In this document: in pieces, positions 52,423 through 60,766 of the stretch
Layout of the letters: each line of letters opens with the position of its first letter
How positions within the stretch are numbered: the stretch's first letter is position 1
DNA from: Cupriavidus pauculus
GTDB lineage: Bacteria; Pseudomonadota; Gammaproteobacteria; Burkholderiales; Burkholderiaceae
Length of the DNA stretch: 64,000 nt
Assembly (NCBI RefSeq): GCF_022179805.1
Contig: NZ_BPUO01000006.1
Coordinates: 124,001-188,000 of the forward strand
Reading direction: 5' to 3'
Translations under genes and position numbers: made by a program
The notes under the pieces: generated by a model
Database searches by the model: none
Told to the model about the DNA's origin: nothing
The model's input: the letters and a program-made list of their open reading frames with translations, nothing else

Positions 52423-53967
52423 ATGAGCGATATCGAACAGTTGCCCCGCCTGCATCCCGGCCGGCTCGGTGCGCTGCCCGCCGACGTGCGGCGCCCCACC
52501 TACGCGCGTGACAACCTGCGCGCCGGCATCGTGCACCTGGGCGTGGGCGCCTTCCATCGGGGCCATCAGGCGGAGATCACCGAGGCCGCCATCGAGGCGG
52601 CGGGCAAGGTGGGCGACAACGATGGCCTGCACTGGGGCATCATCGGCGTGTCGCTGCGCCGCCCCGACACGCGCGACGCGCTCAAGCCCCAGGATGGCCT
52701 GTACACGCTGGCACTGCGCAGCGCCAGCGCCGAGACGCTGCAGGTCATCGGCGCCGTGCTGGACGTGCTCGTAGCCGAGGAAGATCCCGAGATCGTGCTG
52801 GACCGCATTGCGCACCGCGACACCCACATCGTCAGCCTGACCGTCACCGAAAAGGGCTACTGCCACGACCCCGCCACCGGCGAGCTGAACCGCACCGATC
52901 GCGGCATCGTCGAGGACATTTCCGGGGTGTCGCATCCGGTCACCGCCATCGGCTACCTGGCATTCGGCCTGCGGCGGCGCATGGAACGCGGGCTCGGCCC
53001 GGTCACGCTGCTGTCCTGCGACAACCTGGCCAGCAATGGCGACACGCTGCGCCGCGTGCTGCTGGCGTTCTGCGCCGACGTCGACCCGGCCCTGCACGAC
53101 TGGGTGGCACGCTGCACGTTCCCGAACACGATGGTCGACCGGATCGTGCCCAAGACCACCATCGACGACGTGGCACACGTGTCCCGCGCGCTGGGGCTCT
53201 ACGATGCCTGGCCCGTGATCGGCGAGCCGTTCTTCCAGTGGGTGATCGAGGACCGCTTTGCCGCCGGGCGCCCGCGCTGGGAAGCCGGCGGCGCGCAGTT
53301 CGTGACGGACGCCAAGCCGTTCGAAGTGCTCAAGCATCGGCTGGTCAATGGCAGCCAGTCGATGATGGCGTATATGGGCGTGCTGGCCGGCTGGCAGACC
53401 ACCGATCGCGTGATCGCGCAGCCGGCCGTGCAGGCATTTATCTCGGAGGCCATGGCACGCGAGACGCAGCCCACGCTGCCGCCGTTGCCGGGGCTCGACG
53501 TGGACGCCTACCGCGCCAGCCTGCTGGCACGCTTCAGCAACCCGGCGCTGGGCCATCGCACGCGCCAGATCGCCATGGACGGCTCGCAGAAGATTCCGCA
53601 ACGGCTGCTGGCGCCGATCCGCGACCGCATCGCGGCGGGGCAACCCTTCACGCGCCTGGCGCTGGGCGTGGCCGCGTGGCTGCACTTCCTGCGCGGCTAC
53701 GACGAGGCAGGCAACGCGTTTCAGGTGGAAGACCCGTTGGCGCAGCCGCTGGCCGCCGTGATGGCCGACGCCGCGCGCCAGTCCGAAAAACTGTTCGATG
53801 CCCGCACACGCGAGCGCATGCGCGTGCAAACCATCACCGGGTTCGCGCCGGTCTTTGGCGATCTGGGCCAGTCGGCGGTGTTCGTCGACAACGTGGCCGC
53901 GCAGCTTGAACTGCTGTGCGCGCATGGCGTGACTGGCGCCCTGTCCCGCGTGAACGAGGCGGCCTAG
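52423..53967 (+). CDS. mannitol dehydrogenase-family protein (fructuronate/tagaturonate reductase-like)
   Basis: The 514-residue polyol dehydrogenase has the N-terminal NAD domain (VHLGVGAFHRGHQ) and the family signature TMVDRIVPKTTIDDV. The catalytic K-x4-N-x2-H motif is altered: K304 and N309 are present but the third position is Gln312 (VLKHRLVNGSQS). In relatives such as UxuB that position is His, as I recall. It may still reduce fructuronate to mannonate, with changed pH or substrate preference. GAGGAGA precedes the ATG, and it is the last enzyme of the cluster. Confidence 0.87.
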   Translation: MSDIEQLPRLHPGRLGALPADVRRPTYARDNLRAGIVHLGVGAFHRGHQAEITEAAIEAAGKVGDNDGLHWGIIGVSLRRPDTRDALKPQDGLYTLALRSASAETLQVIGAVLDVLVAEEDPEIVLDRIAHRDTHIVSLTVTEKGYCHDPATGELNRTDRGIVEDISGVSHPVTAIGYLAFGLRRRMERGLGPVTLLSCDNLASNGDTLRRVLLAFCADVDPALHDWVARCTFPNTMVDRIVPKTTIDDVAHVSRALGLYDAWPVIGEPFFQWVIEDRFAAGRPRWEAGGAQFVTDAKPFEVLKHRLVNGSQSMMAYMGVLAGWQTTDRVIAQPAVQAFISEAMARETQPTLPPLPGLDVDAYRASLLARFSNPALGHRTRQIAMDGSQKIPQRLLAPIRDRIAAGQPFTRLALGVAAWLHFLRGYDEAGNAFQVEDPLAQPLAAVMADAARQSEKLFDARTRERMRVQTITGFAPVFGDLGQSAVFVDNVAAQLELLCAHGVTGALSRVNEAA

Positions 53968-53980
53968 CGCGATACAAGCA

Positions 53981-54014
53981 GACGCCAGCCGCACCCCACG
54001 CATGCGCTGGCGTC
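53981..54014 (+). terminator. hairpin after the mannonate oxidoreductase-like gene
   Basis: A perfect 9-bp stem GACGCCAGC/GCTGGCGTC with a 16-base loop lies 14 bases past the stop codon. No T-run follows. It probably marks the end of the acid-sugar operon before the MHS transporter. Confidence 0.45.
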
Positions 54015-54126
54015 ATGCGTACATGCGCAGATATCGTTTCTCGCGTCACACCAGACGCCCCTAACATCGGCCAGAGCCTGACATAAAAAGGCTTCCCAGC
54101 GTTCTGCCAAACAGGGAGAGAGAGAC

Positions 54127-55431
54127 ATGCAAGCCAGCGCCCCCGCCTTTGCGGAGACCGCGCCCACCATCGGGGCCAGTCAACGCCGCCGCGCCATCAT
54201 CGCCACGGTGATCGGCAACGGACTCGAATGGTTCGACTTCACGGTGTACAGCTTCTTCGCCGTGATCATCGCCAAACTTTTCTTCCCCACCGGGAACGAC
54301 CTCTCGTCGCTACTGCTGGCCGTGGCCACGTTCGGCGTGGGCTTCTTCATGCGACCAGTGGGCGGCATCATCCTCGGCGTCTACGCCGACCGCGTGGGCC
54401 GCAAGGCCGCGTTGTCGCTGACCATCCTGCTGATGGCGGCCGGCACCACGCTGATCGGCATCGCCCCCACCTATGACCAGATCGGCGTGTTCGCGCCGAT
54501 GCTGATCGTGATCGCGCGGCTGATGCAGGGCTTCTCGGCCGGCGGCGAAATGGGCGGGGCCACCGCATTCCTGACCGAATACGCACCCGAGAAACAGCGC
54601 GCCTACTATTCGAGCTGGATCCAGGCCAGCATCGGCGTGGCCGTGCTGCTGGGCGCAGCCGTGGGCACGTTCGTCACGTCCACGCTCAGCACCGAAGCGC
54701 TGAATAGCTGGGGCTGGCGCCTGCCGTTCCTGATCGGCATGATCATCGGCCCGGTCGGCTTCTACATCCGGCACAACCTGGAAGAAACCCCCACGTTCCA
54801 GGCCACCACCGACAAGACCGATTCGCCGCTGACCGAGGTGCTGCGCGACTATCCGCGCCAGACCGCCGCCAGCTTCTCGATGGTGATCCTGTGGACGGTC
54901 TGCACCTACGTGCTGCTGTTCTACATGCCGACCTACGCCGTGAAGGTGCTCAAGGTGCCGCAATCGACCGGCTTCATCGCGGGCATGGCCGGTGGCATGG
55001 CGATCATGGTGTTCGCACCCATCGTCGGCATGCTGGCCGACCGCGTGGGCCGTCGCGGCCTGCTGTCGGGCGCTGCCGCGCTGATCTTCGTGCTGGCGTG
55101 GCCGATGTTCGCCTACATCAACCACGCGCCGGGCCTGGGCTCGCTGCTGGTGTTCCAGATCGTGTTCGGCGTGCTGATCGCCGCCTACACCGGCCCGATC
55201 CTGGCCGCCTTCGCCGAGCTGTTCCCGGCCAAGGTGCTGTCCACGGGCCTGTCGGTGGCCTACAACCTGGCGGTGACCATCTTCGGCGGCTTCGCCTCGT
55301 TCTTCATCACGTGGCTGATCGCCACCACGGGCAGCACCATGGCGCCGGCCATCTACGTGATGATCGCAGCCGCCATCAGCTTTGCCGGCACGCGCCTGGT
55401 GCGCGAGCCCGCCTACCTGCAACAGAAGTAA
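54127..55431 (+). CDS. MHS-family (metabolite:H+ symporter) MFS transporter
   Basis: The 434-residue protein has 12 hydrophobic segments. It shows the MHS hallmarks: ATVIGNGLEWFDFTVYSFF in segment 1, GFFMRPVGGIILGVYADRVGRKAAL and the motif MQGFSAGGEMGGATAFLTEYAPEKQR. Relatives (ProP, KgtP, ShiA, CitA) import carboxylates or betaines with protons. GGGAGAGAG precedes the ATG. The amidohydrolase gene follows after 14 bases and is probably cotranscribed, so the imported solute may be that enzyme's substrate or product. Confidence 0.92.
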   Translation: MQASAPAFAETAPTIGASQRRRAIIATVIGNGLEWFDFTVYSFFAVIIAKLFFPTGNDLSSLLLAVATFGVGFFMRPVGGIILGVYADRVGRKAALSLTILLMAAGTTLIGIAPTYDQIGVFAPMLIVIARLMQGFSAGGEMGGATAFLTEYAPEKQRAYYSSWIQASIGVAVLLGAAVGTFVTSTLSTEALNSWGWRLPFLIGMIIGPVGFYIRHNLEETPTFQATTDKTDSPLTEVLRDYPRQTAASFSMVILWTVCTYVLLFYMPTYAVKVLKVPQSTGFIAGMAGGMAIMVFAPIVGMLADRVGRRGLLSGAAALIFVLAWPMFAYINHAPGLGSLLVFQIVFGVLIAAYTGPILAAFAELFPAKVLSTGLSVAYNLAVTIFGGFASFFITWLIATTGSTMAPAIYVMIAAAISFAGTRLVREPAYLQQK

Positions 55432-55445
55432 AGACGTAACCCACA

Positions 55446-56672
55446 ATGACCCAGATTCTGCTCCAGGGCGGCAACGTCCTCGACCCCGTGCGCGGTGCGC
55501 TGCTGCCGCGCCACGATGTGCTGATCGACGGCGAGCGCATCGTCGACGTCAGCCCCACCCCGATCCACGCCCCGCAGGCCAAGGTGGTGGACGTGGCCGG
55601 CAAGACCGTGATGCCGGGCCTGATCGACCTGCACGTGCACGTGCTGGCGTCGCTGGCCAACCTGGGCCTGAACGCGGTGCAGCCCAACGTGCTGGTGGCG
55701 TTCCGCGCCATGCCGATCATGCGTGGCATGCTGGAGCGCGGCTTCACCACCGTGCGCGATGCCGGCGGTGCTGACTGGGGCCTGTCCCAGGCGGTGGCCA
55801 CGGGCCTGATTCCCGGCCCGCGCATCTTCCCGTCGGGCAAGGCGCTGTCGCAGACCGGCGGCCACGGCGACTTCCGCCCGCGCTCCGACACGCTGGAGCC
55901 CTGCTCCTGCGCGTTCCGTGCCGGTGCCATCGCCCGCGTGGTCGATGGCGTGGACGCGGTGCGTCTGGCCGTGCGCGAAGAAATCCAGAAAGGCGCCACG
56001 CAGATCAAGATCATGGCCTCGGGCGGCGTGGCATCGCCGACCGATCCCATCGGCAACACCCAGTACAGCGAAGACGAGATCCGCGCCATCGTGGCCGAGG
56101 CGGAAGCCGCGCAGACCTACGTCATGGCCCACGCCTACACGCCACGCGCGATCATGCGTGCCGTGCGATGCGGCGCGCGCACCATCGAGCACGGCAACCT
56201 CGTCGATGCCGAAGCCGCCCGCGTGATGCGCGAGCATGGCGCCTACGTGGTGCCAACGCTGATCACCTACGACGCGCTGGCCCGCGACGGCGAGCGCCTG
56301 GGCCTGCCGGCCGATTCCGTGGCCAAGATCGAAACCGTGCGCCAGGCTGGCCGCAACTCGCTGGCCATCTATGCCGAAGCCGGCGTGCCGATGGGCTTCG
56401 GTTCCGACCTGCTGGGCGAGATGCACCAGTACCAGTCCGAGGAATTCTTGATCCGCGCGGAATTGCTGGGCAATGCGGAAGCCGTGCGCTCGGCTACGTC
56501 GATTGCAGCCGAGATTTTGCAGCGTGAGGGTGAGCTGGGCGTGATTGCGGCTGGCGCGATTGCCGATGTGCTGGTGGTGGATGGCGATCCGCTGACCGAT
56601 ATTGGCGTGCTGGCTGGGCCCAATGCGCGTATCGGCATGGTGATGCAGGCTGGACGGATTCATAACGCGTAA
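55446..56672 (+). CDS. binuclear amidohydrolase, prolidase-like (imidazolonepropionase-related)
   Basis: The 408-residue TIM-barrel hydrolase has H63-x-H65 in LIDLHVHV, the Lys for carboxylation in QIKIMASGGV, His in VMAHAYTP, His in TIEHGNL and Asp in FGSDLLGE. This is the ligand set of the COG1228 group, which contains Xaa-Pro and other N-acyl dipeptidases. The C-terminal GAIADVLVVDGDPLTD closes the small beta domain. The group's known substrates are acyl- or peptidyl-amino acids, in keeping with the peptide genes further right. Confidence 0.85.
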   Translation: MTQILLQGGNVLDPVRGALLPRHDVLIDGERIVDVSPTPIHAPQAKVVDVAGKTVMPGLIDLHVHVLASLANLGLNAVQPNVLVAFRAMPIMRGMLERGFTTVRDAGGADWGLSQAVATGLIPGPRIFPSGKALSQTGGHGDFRPRSDTLEPCSCAFRAGAIARVVDGVDAVRLAVREEIQKGATQIKIMASGGVASPTDPIGNTQYSEDEIRAIVAEAEAAQTYVMAHAYTPRAIMRAVRCGARTIEHGNLVDAEAARVMREHGAYVVPTLITYDALARDGERLGLPADSVAKIETVRQAGRNSLAIYAEAGVPMGFGSDLLGEMHQYQSEEFLIRAELLGNAEAVRSATSIAAEILQREGELGVIAAGAIADVLVVDGDPLTDIGVLAGPNARIGMVMQAGRIHNA

Positions 56673-56682
56673 GGGTACGAAA

Positions 56683-56759
56683 GGCTGGCCCTCTCCCCCG
56701 CCGTGGGTGTGCTCCCCTCTCCCGCAACGCGGGAGAGGGGCCGGGGGTGAGGGCCAGCC
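56683..56759. repeat. composite CCCCTCTCCCGC hairpin element
   Basis: Outer arms GGCTGGCCCTC (56683-56693) and GAGGGCCAGCC (56749-56759) form a perfect 11-bp stem. Inside it a perfect 12-bp hairpin, CCCCTCTCCCGC with GCGGGAGAGGGG (56714-56740), carries a three-base loop. It follows the amidohydrolase stop by ten bases and shares the inner core with the other three copies. Confidence 0.85.
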
Positions 56760-56842
56760 CGCCAATCACCACCAACGTCCCACCTTTGGCACGCCGCTTG
56801 CGTCTATCATTGGCTCCAAGTTCCCGCCAATGATTCACGCCA

Positions 56843-57745
56843 ATGCGCATCACCCCGCTCCCGCCGTTGCCCTGTCTGGTCGCCTTTGAATCGGCCATGC
56901 GGCACGGCAGCTTCACCAAGGCTGCGGCCGAACTGCATCTGACGCAGAGCGCCATCAGCCGCCAGGTAGCCCAGCTTGAACGCTTCCTGGGCAAGAAACT
57001 CTTTATCCGCGAACCGCGCGCGCTGCGCCTGACCGTGAGCGGTCAGCAATATGCCGAGCAGGTGCAACGCCTGCTGGTGCGCTGCGCCGAAGCCACCGAG
57101 GACGTGATGAAGCGCAAGGGCCAGGTCGAACTGACCGTGGCCTGCTCGTCCGGCGTGGCCGTGCTCTGGCTCACGCCGCGCCTGGCCGCGTTTCGCGCGC
57201 GGCATCCCGACTTTCGTGTGCGGCTCGTGGTCAACGACGGCCTGGCGTCGCTGTCGGGCACCGACTTCGATGTCGGGCTGTACTACCTGCGCGAAGGCGC
57301 CCCGAGCGGCATCGCCGCACAACGGCTCTATGACGAGGAAGTCTTTCCGGTTTGCGCGCCGTCGTACCTGAACGGCCGGCAACTGAAGGTATCCGACCTG
57401 CCCCGCGAATCGTTGCTGGTGCTGGAAGACGCGCAGCGCATCTGGATGTCGTGGCCGTCGTGGTTTGCCCGCAATGGCTTGCGCGAAACCCGCTTCGAGC
57501 GCGAACTCGTGGCCAATACCTACCCCGTGCTGGTCCAGATGGCCATCGAAGGCCAGGGCATCGTGCTGGCGTGGCGCCACATGATCGACCGCTGCCTGGC
57601 GGCGGGCCTGCTGGCGCGCGCCTGCGACGCCAGCGCGTCGCTGGGCGGCGGCTACTATGTAGTGTGGCCGCGCGACCGGGCCGAGCCGGCGGCGGCGCGC
57701 GCGTTCCGCCAATGGCTGATCGAGGAAAGCGGCGCCGACGCGTGA
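56843..57745 (+). CDS. LysR-family transcriptional regulator
   Basis: The 300-residue protein has a classical N-terminal winged helix (GSFTKAAAELHLTQSAISRQVAQLERFLGKKLF) and an effector-binding domain (about 95-295). It is of the GcvA-like group, whose first residues are R-I-T-P-L-P-P-L. It is rightward, convergent with the DUF2817 gene, and may control the peptide cluster or the MHS-amidohydrolase pair; the sequence does not say which. Confidence 0.93.
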   Translation: MRITPLPPLPCLVAFESAMRHGSFTKAAAELHLTQSAISRQVAQLERFLGKKLFIREPRALRLTVSGQQYAEQVQRLLVRCAEATEDVMKRKGQVELTVACSSGVAVLWLTPRLAAFRARHPDFRVRLVVNDGLASLSGTDFDVGLYYLREGAPSGIAAQRLYDEEVFPVCAPSYLNGRQLKVSDLPRESLLVLEDAQRIWMSWPSWFARNGLRETRFERELVANTYPVLVQMAIEGQGIVLAWRHMIDRCLAAGLLARACDASASLGGGYYVVWPRDRAEPAAARAFRQWLIEESGADA

Positions 57746-57765
57746 CCGCGTGACTCCATAGCCGG

Positions 57766-58869
57766 TCAGCCGGCCATGGCCTTGCGCACGGCGTCGGTCA
57801 CCTGCGTCACCACGCCGTCGCGCCAGTCGTCGGCATCGCCATAGAACGCACGCCACATGGCCTGCCCGATCAGCGAGCGCTGATTCTCGTCGGCTTCCGG
57901 ATGCACATGCAGCCAGTGGTCGCCGCGCAAGGCATCGAGGACTTCCGGTAGCGGCAGCGTGCCGAATTCGAGCGCGATGCCCGCGTAGTCGACCGACGGC
58001 AGCGTCTGCGGCACCGCATGCCAGGCCAGCCCGCTCAGGTTGGCCGAGGTTGACGAGCCATCGTAGATCGACGTGACGCTGCCGCCCCAGATCGCCCGGG
58101 TCTTCTCAAGTTGCGCGGGCGCCTGGGGGCCCATGTAGATCGGCTCGCCATAACCCCATGGGCCCAGGCCGGTATGCACGTCGATCCAGCGCAGCGTGGT
58201 GCGGCCGGCGCCGAAGCGCGCCAAGATGCGGCGCAGCGTGTAGTTGCTCCACGTGGCTTTCTGGCCGCCGAAGAACATGCCGGCGGCATCCTGATATTGC
58301 CCGGCGCTAACCGCCGCCTGGTACCAGGCCATGCCCTTTTGCGCCACGGTGGCCATCAGCGCCGTGTGCTCGTCGCAGGACGGCGGCCATTGTGCGGGTA
58401 GCAGCAGCGGCGCCACCTCGGCATAGGCCGGATTGAGCGGCAGCGGACGGTCGAAGTCCATGAAGTTGCGGTTCAGGTCGACGTTGTCCTCGTTCACGCG
58501 GCGCAGGTGTGAGAACCCGTACGGATTCACCGCGTGCACGAACATCAGCGCCCAGCCCGCGCGGCGGCAGTCGGCGTGCAGCGTGGTATCGGCCAGCATC
58601 GCCACCTGCGCACCCGACCCGCAGAAGCCCTCGGCGCCGTGCGTACCCGACGTCACCAGCAGTACACGCGGCGCATCTTGCGCGCCCAGCCACGCCACGT
58701 CCATCGCCAGCGTCTCGCCGTCGCGGCCCACCTCGGTCGGATGCGGAAACTCGGTCAGTGCGGCGCCGCATCCACGTGCGGCATCCAGGAACTTCTGCCT
58801 GGCCTCGGCATAACTGCGCGCAAAGTACCGTGCAACGGGCGAAACGTGCGACGTGGAGCTGGCAGGCAT
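57766..58869 (-). CDS. DUF2817/M14-like zinc hydrolase (carboxypeptidase or deacylase)
   Basis: From ATG 58869 the 367-residue protein has the M14 zinc-site pattern GTHGAEGFCGS (His and Glu), then VDLNRNF and the third-ligand His in WIDVHTGLG. A Glu in GIALEFGTL is the likely general base. The open frame extends 82 codons upstream, but that part is Arg/Cys-rich and not family-like. This group is related to aspartoacylase and succinylglutamate desuccinylase. It sits next to two peptidases and peptide permeases, which supports a peptide- or acyl-amino-acid-cleaving role. Confidence 0.8.
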   Translation of the reverse strand: MPASSTSHVSPVARYFARSYAEARQKFLDAARGCGAALTEFPHPTEVGRDGETLAMDVAWLGAQDAPRVLLVTSGTHGAEGFCGSGAQVAMLADTTLHADCRRAGWALMFVHAVNPYGFSHLRRVNEDNVDLNRNFMDFDRPLPLNPAYAEVAPLLLPAQWPPSCDEHTALMATVAQKGMAWYQAAVSAGQYQDAAGMFFGGQKATWSNYTLRRILARFGAGRTTLRWIDVHTGLGPWGYGEPIYMGPQAPAQLEKTRAIWGGSVTSIYDGSSTSANLSGLAWHAVPQTLPSVDYAGIALEFGTLPLPEVLDALRGDHWLHVHPEADENQRSLIGQAMWRAFYGDADDWRDGVVTQVTDAVRKAMAG

Positions 58870-58951
58870 GGCGGGAAGTTGGCCTGGGCCGAGTGGGGGT
58901 GCTTCCAATGTAACGCCAATCGGCCACCGAATGCCAGCCGGCGCCGCCCGC

Positions 58952-59698
58952 TCAGAACCGTTCGGCGGGTCCGCCCGGCTCGCCGTCGCTGGGCCAGGCC
59001 GACCGGAACGCGTGCGGATGCATGACGATGCCCGCCGCCTCGATCTGCGCGGCGGACAGCACCAGATGTCTGGCCAGCCAGTCATGCAGGCTGCGCAGAA
59101 AACGTATGCGGTCATCGCGATTGGCGCTGGCGATCAGCCATTCCAGCTTGACGTGCGCGGTATAGACATCGAGCAGGTTCAGCGCCTTTAGCTTGGGCGG
59201 CGTGGCGGCGCTGCGCTCGATGGCCAGCACGCGCTGCACCTGCGCATGCGACAGCGGCCGTGCGGCCAGGATCTGCTGGTAAAGCTCTTCGAGTGCCGGA
59301 AACCGCACGGTCGGCTGCACCCGGGGCACGCCGGCCACCTTTTCCATGCGCAGCACGACATAGCGCGTGGCAGCATTGCGGCGCTGCAGCTCAAGCTCGG
59401 CCGCTGTGGGCTTGCGGCGCGGCATATCGGCAAACGCCGCATCGACGCGCTTGATCGCATCGCGCTCGGTGTAGTCGGGCACCTGGTCGAGCATACCCGG
59501 TACAGCCAGCGTGGCGCGCGCGCATTCCAGGCCGAACGGGTATTCGTGGCCATCCGGTCCACGCAGGATCCAGCCGTGGCCGTCAGGAAAGCCGTGATGG
59601 CGACCGCCCTTGGCGCTGCGGGCATGGCACCGCGTGGCGGACGGATCGACGAAGTCCTTGCGAACGGGAATCCAGCTCCCGGGCAGGGGTGCGGTCAT
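58952..59698 (-). CDS. uncharacterised protein of about 248 residues
   Basis: I recognise no family. The product is mostly helical and basic, starting MTAPLPGSWIPVRKD at ATG 59698. It has an N-terminal part rich in His, Gly and Cys (SATRCHARSAKGGRHHGFPDGHGWIL) that could bind a metal or nucleic acid. The helical C-terminal half contains LNLLDVYTAHVKLEWLIASANRDDR. There is no signal peptide or membrane segment. It lies between the DUF2817 gene and a repeat element, on the same strand as the peptide genes, with 82 bases to the former. Confidence 0.6.
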   Translation of the reverse strand: MTAPLPGSWIPVRKDFVDPSATRCHARSAKGGRHHGFPDGHGWILRGPDGHEYPFGLECARATLAVPGMLDQVPDYTERDAIKRVDAAFADMPRRKPTAAELELQRRNAATRYVVLRMEKVAGVPRVQPTVRFPALEELYQQILAARPLSHAQVQRVLAIERSAATPPKLKALNLLDVYTAHVKLEWLIASANRDDRIRFLRSLHDWLARHLVLSAAQIEAAGIVMHPHAFRSAWPSDGEPGGPAERF

Positions 59699-59770
59699 TG
59701 GAGGGTGATGGTGGGAAAAACGGGGGGTATTGTCCCACTGATTTGACTGCCCACACCGCATGGCCGCCTG

Positions 59771-59938
59771 ATGTCTTTCTCCCCTCTCCCGCTTTGCGGG
59801 AGAGGGGTTGGGGGTGAGGGCAATGCGGTTCTGCTTGCCGACAAGTCGCAGTTTGCACCGCCGGCCCTCTCCCCCGCCCCTCTCCCAGAGGGTCTCCCAG
59901 AGGGAGAGGGGAGAAAACCAAACAGGTGGATGAAACGC
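59771..59938. repeat. long CCCCTCTCCC hairpin repeat after the dppA-type gene
   Basis: A perfect 12-bp hairpin (59781-59792 with 59796-59807) is followed by GTTGGGGGTGAGGGC, a spacer with GCGGTTCTGCTTGCC, and a second hairpin block ending GAGGGGAGAAAACC. A 12-bp unit TCTCCCAGAGGG is tandemly doubled at 59881-59904. The whole element matches 63804-63954 nearly base for base outside the spacer. It abuts the stop codon of the dppA-type gene at 59939. Confidence 0.85.
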
Positions 59939-60766
59939 TTACTTCAACATAAACGACATCGCCGAGCAGCAGTTCAACATCCGCACAGCCGCCTGCACGG
60001 TCGGGGCCGTGAACGACAGCGTCACCCCATCCACACGTTCAAACGTCGGCCATTGGCAGAACAGGTCGGCATGCGCGGTCGTCTGCGTTTGCAGGCGGCA
60101 GGTAACCGGGCCGGACAGTTCCAGGCAGCGGGCCTCAGGATGCGCGATGGCCTGGCGCGTGACGGCCTCGGCGGCCTGGGCGATGGCTTCGCGCGCGGCG
60201 GCTGGCGACAGCGTCGTGCCGCTGCCCTGCCCGCCCGCCGTCTTGGTCTGCACGTAGCGCACCCACGGCATCAGCGGTTGGGTTTCGGCGATGAAGACGT
60301 CGTCGCCGCTCGCCATCAGCACCGGCACGTCGAACTCGCCGGCCAGTGCCGCGTAGATGCCGGCCTCGCCCAGTTCCAGTCCGTTGAACCAGACACGTGC
60401 GAACGCGCCGCTGTTGATCGTATGGGCCAGCACGCCACGGCTCTGCGCGCGGCCGTGGTAGCCGATCATGAACACGCCGTCGCAGTCCTGCTCGACGCCG
60501 GCCATCATGCTCAGGTAGCGGGGCTTGCCCAGCACCAGTTGCGCGCGCGGGTCGATCTGGTCGGGCAGCAGGTTACGGAAACCGCCGTGCGAGTCGTTGA
60601 CCAGCACCGCGGTAGCCCCGCCGGCGAAAGCGCCCTGCACGGCCGCGTTGGCCTCGGCGGTCATCCAGGCGCGGGCGCGTTCGTACTCACCATTGCCGGC
60701 GCGCGTCTGCTCGGCGTGGAATACACCGGCCACGCCCTCGATATCAGCGGAAATCAGGATCTTCAT
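59939..60766 (-). CDS. dppA: D-aminopeptidase DppA (peptidase family M55)
   Basis: DppA is a ring-shaped zinc D-aminopeptidase acting on D-Ala-containing peptides. The 275-residue protein matches the B. subtilis residue pattern exactly: zinc ligands D8, E10, H60, H104 and E134, and catalytic H115. The start MKILISADIEGVAG is typical. Its ATG overlaps the stop of the DmpA-type gene (ATGA). Together with the peptide permeases this suggests recycling of peptidoglycan-derived or other D-amino acid peptides. The symbol is that of the B. subtilis enzyme, not of the E. coli binding protein. Confidence 0.92.
   Translation of the reverse strand: MKILISADIEGVAGVFHAEQTRAGNGEYERARAWMTAEANAAVQGAFAGGATAVLVNDSHGGFRNLLPDQIDPRAQLVLGKPRYLSMMAGVEQDCDGVFMIGYHGRAQSRGVLAHTINSGAFARVWFNGLELGEAGIYAALAGEFDVPVLMASGDDVFIAETQPLMPWVRYVQTKTAGGQGSGTTLSPAAAREAIAQAAEAVTRQAIAHPEARCLELSGPVTCRLQTQTTAHADLFCQWPTFERVDGVTLSFTAPTVQAAVRMLNCCSAMSFMLK

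Noticed and set aside
58870..59115. An 82-residue N-terminal extension of the DUF2817 protein
   Set aside because: It overlaps the end of the neighbouring gene, is Cys/Arg/Pro-rich, and the family core starts just after ATG 58869.
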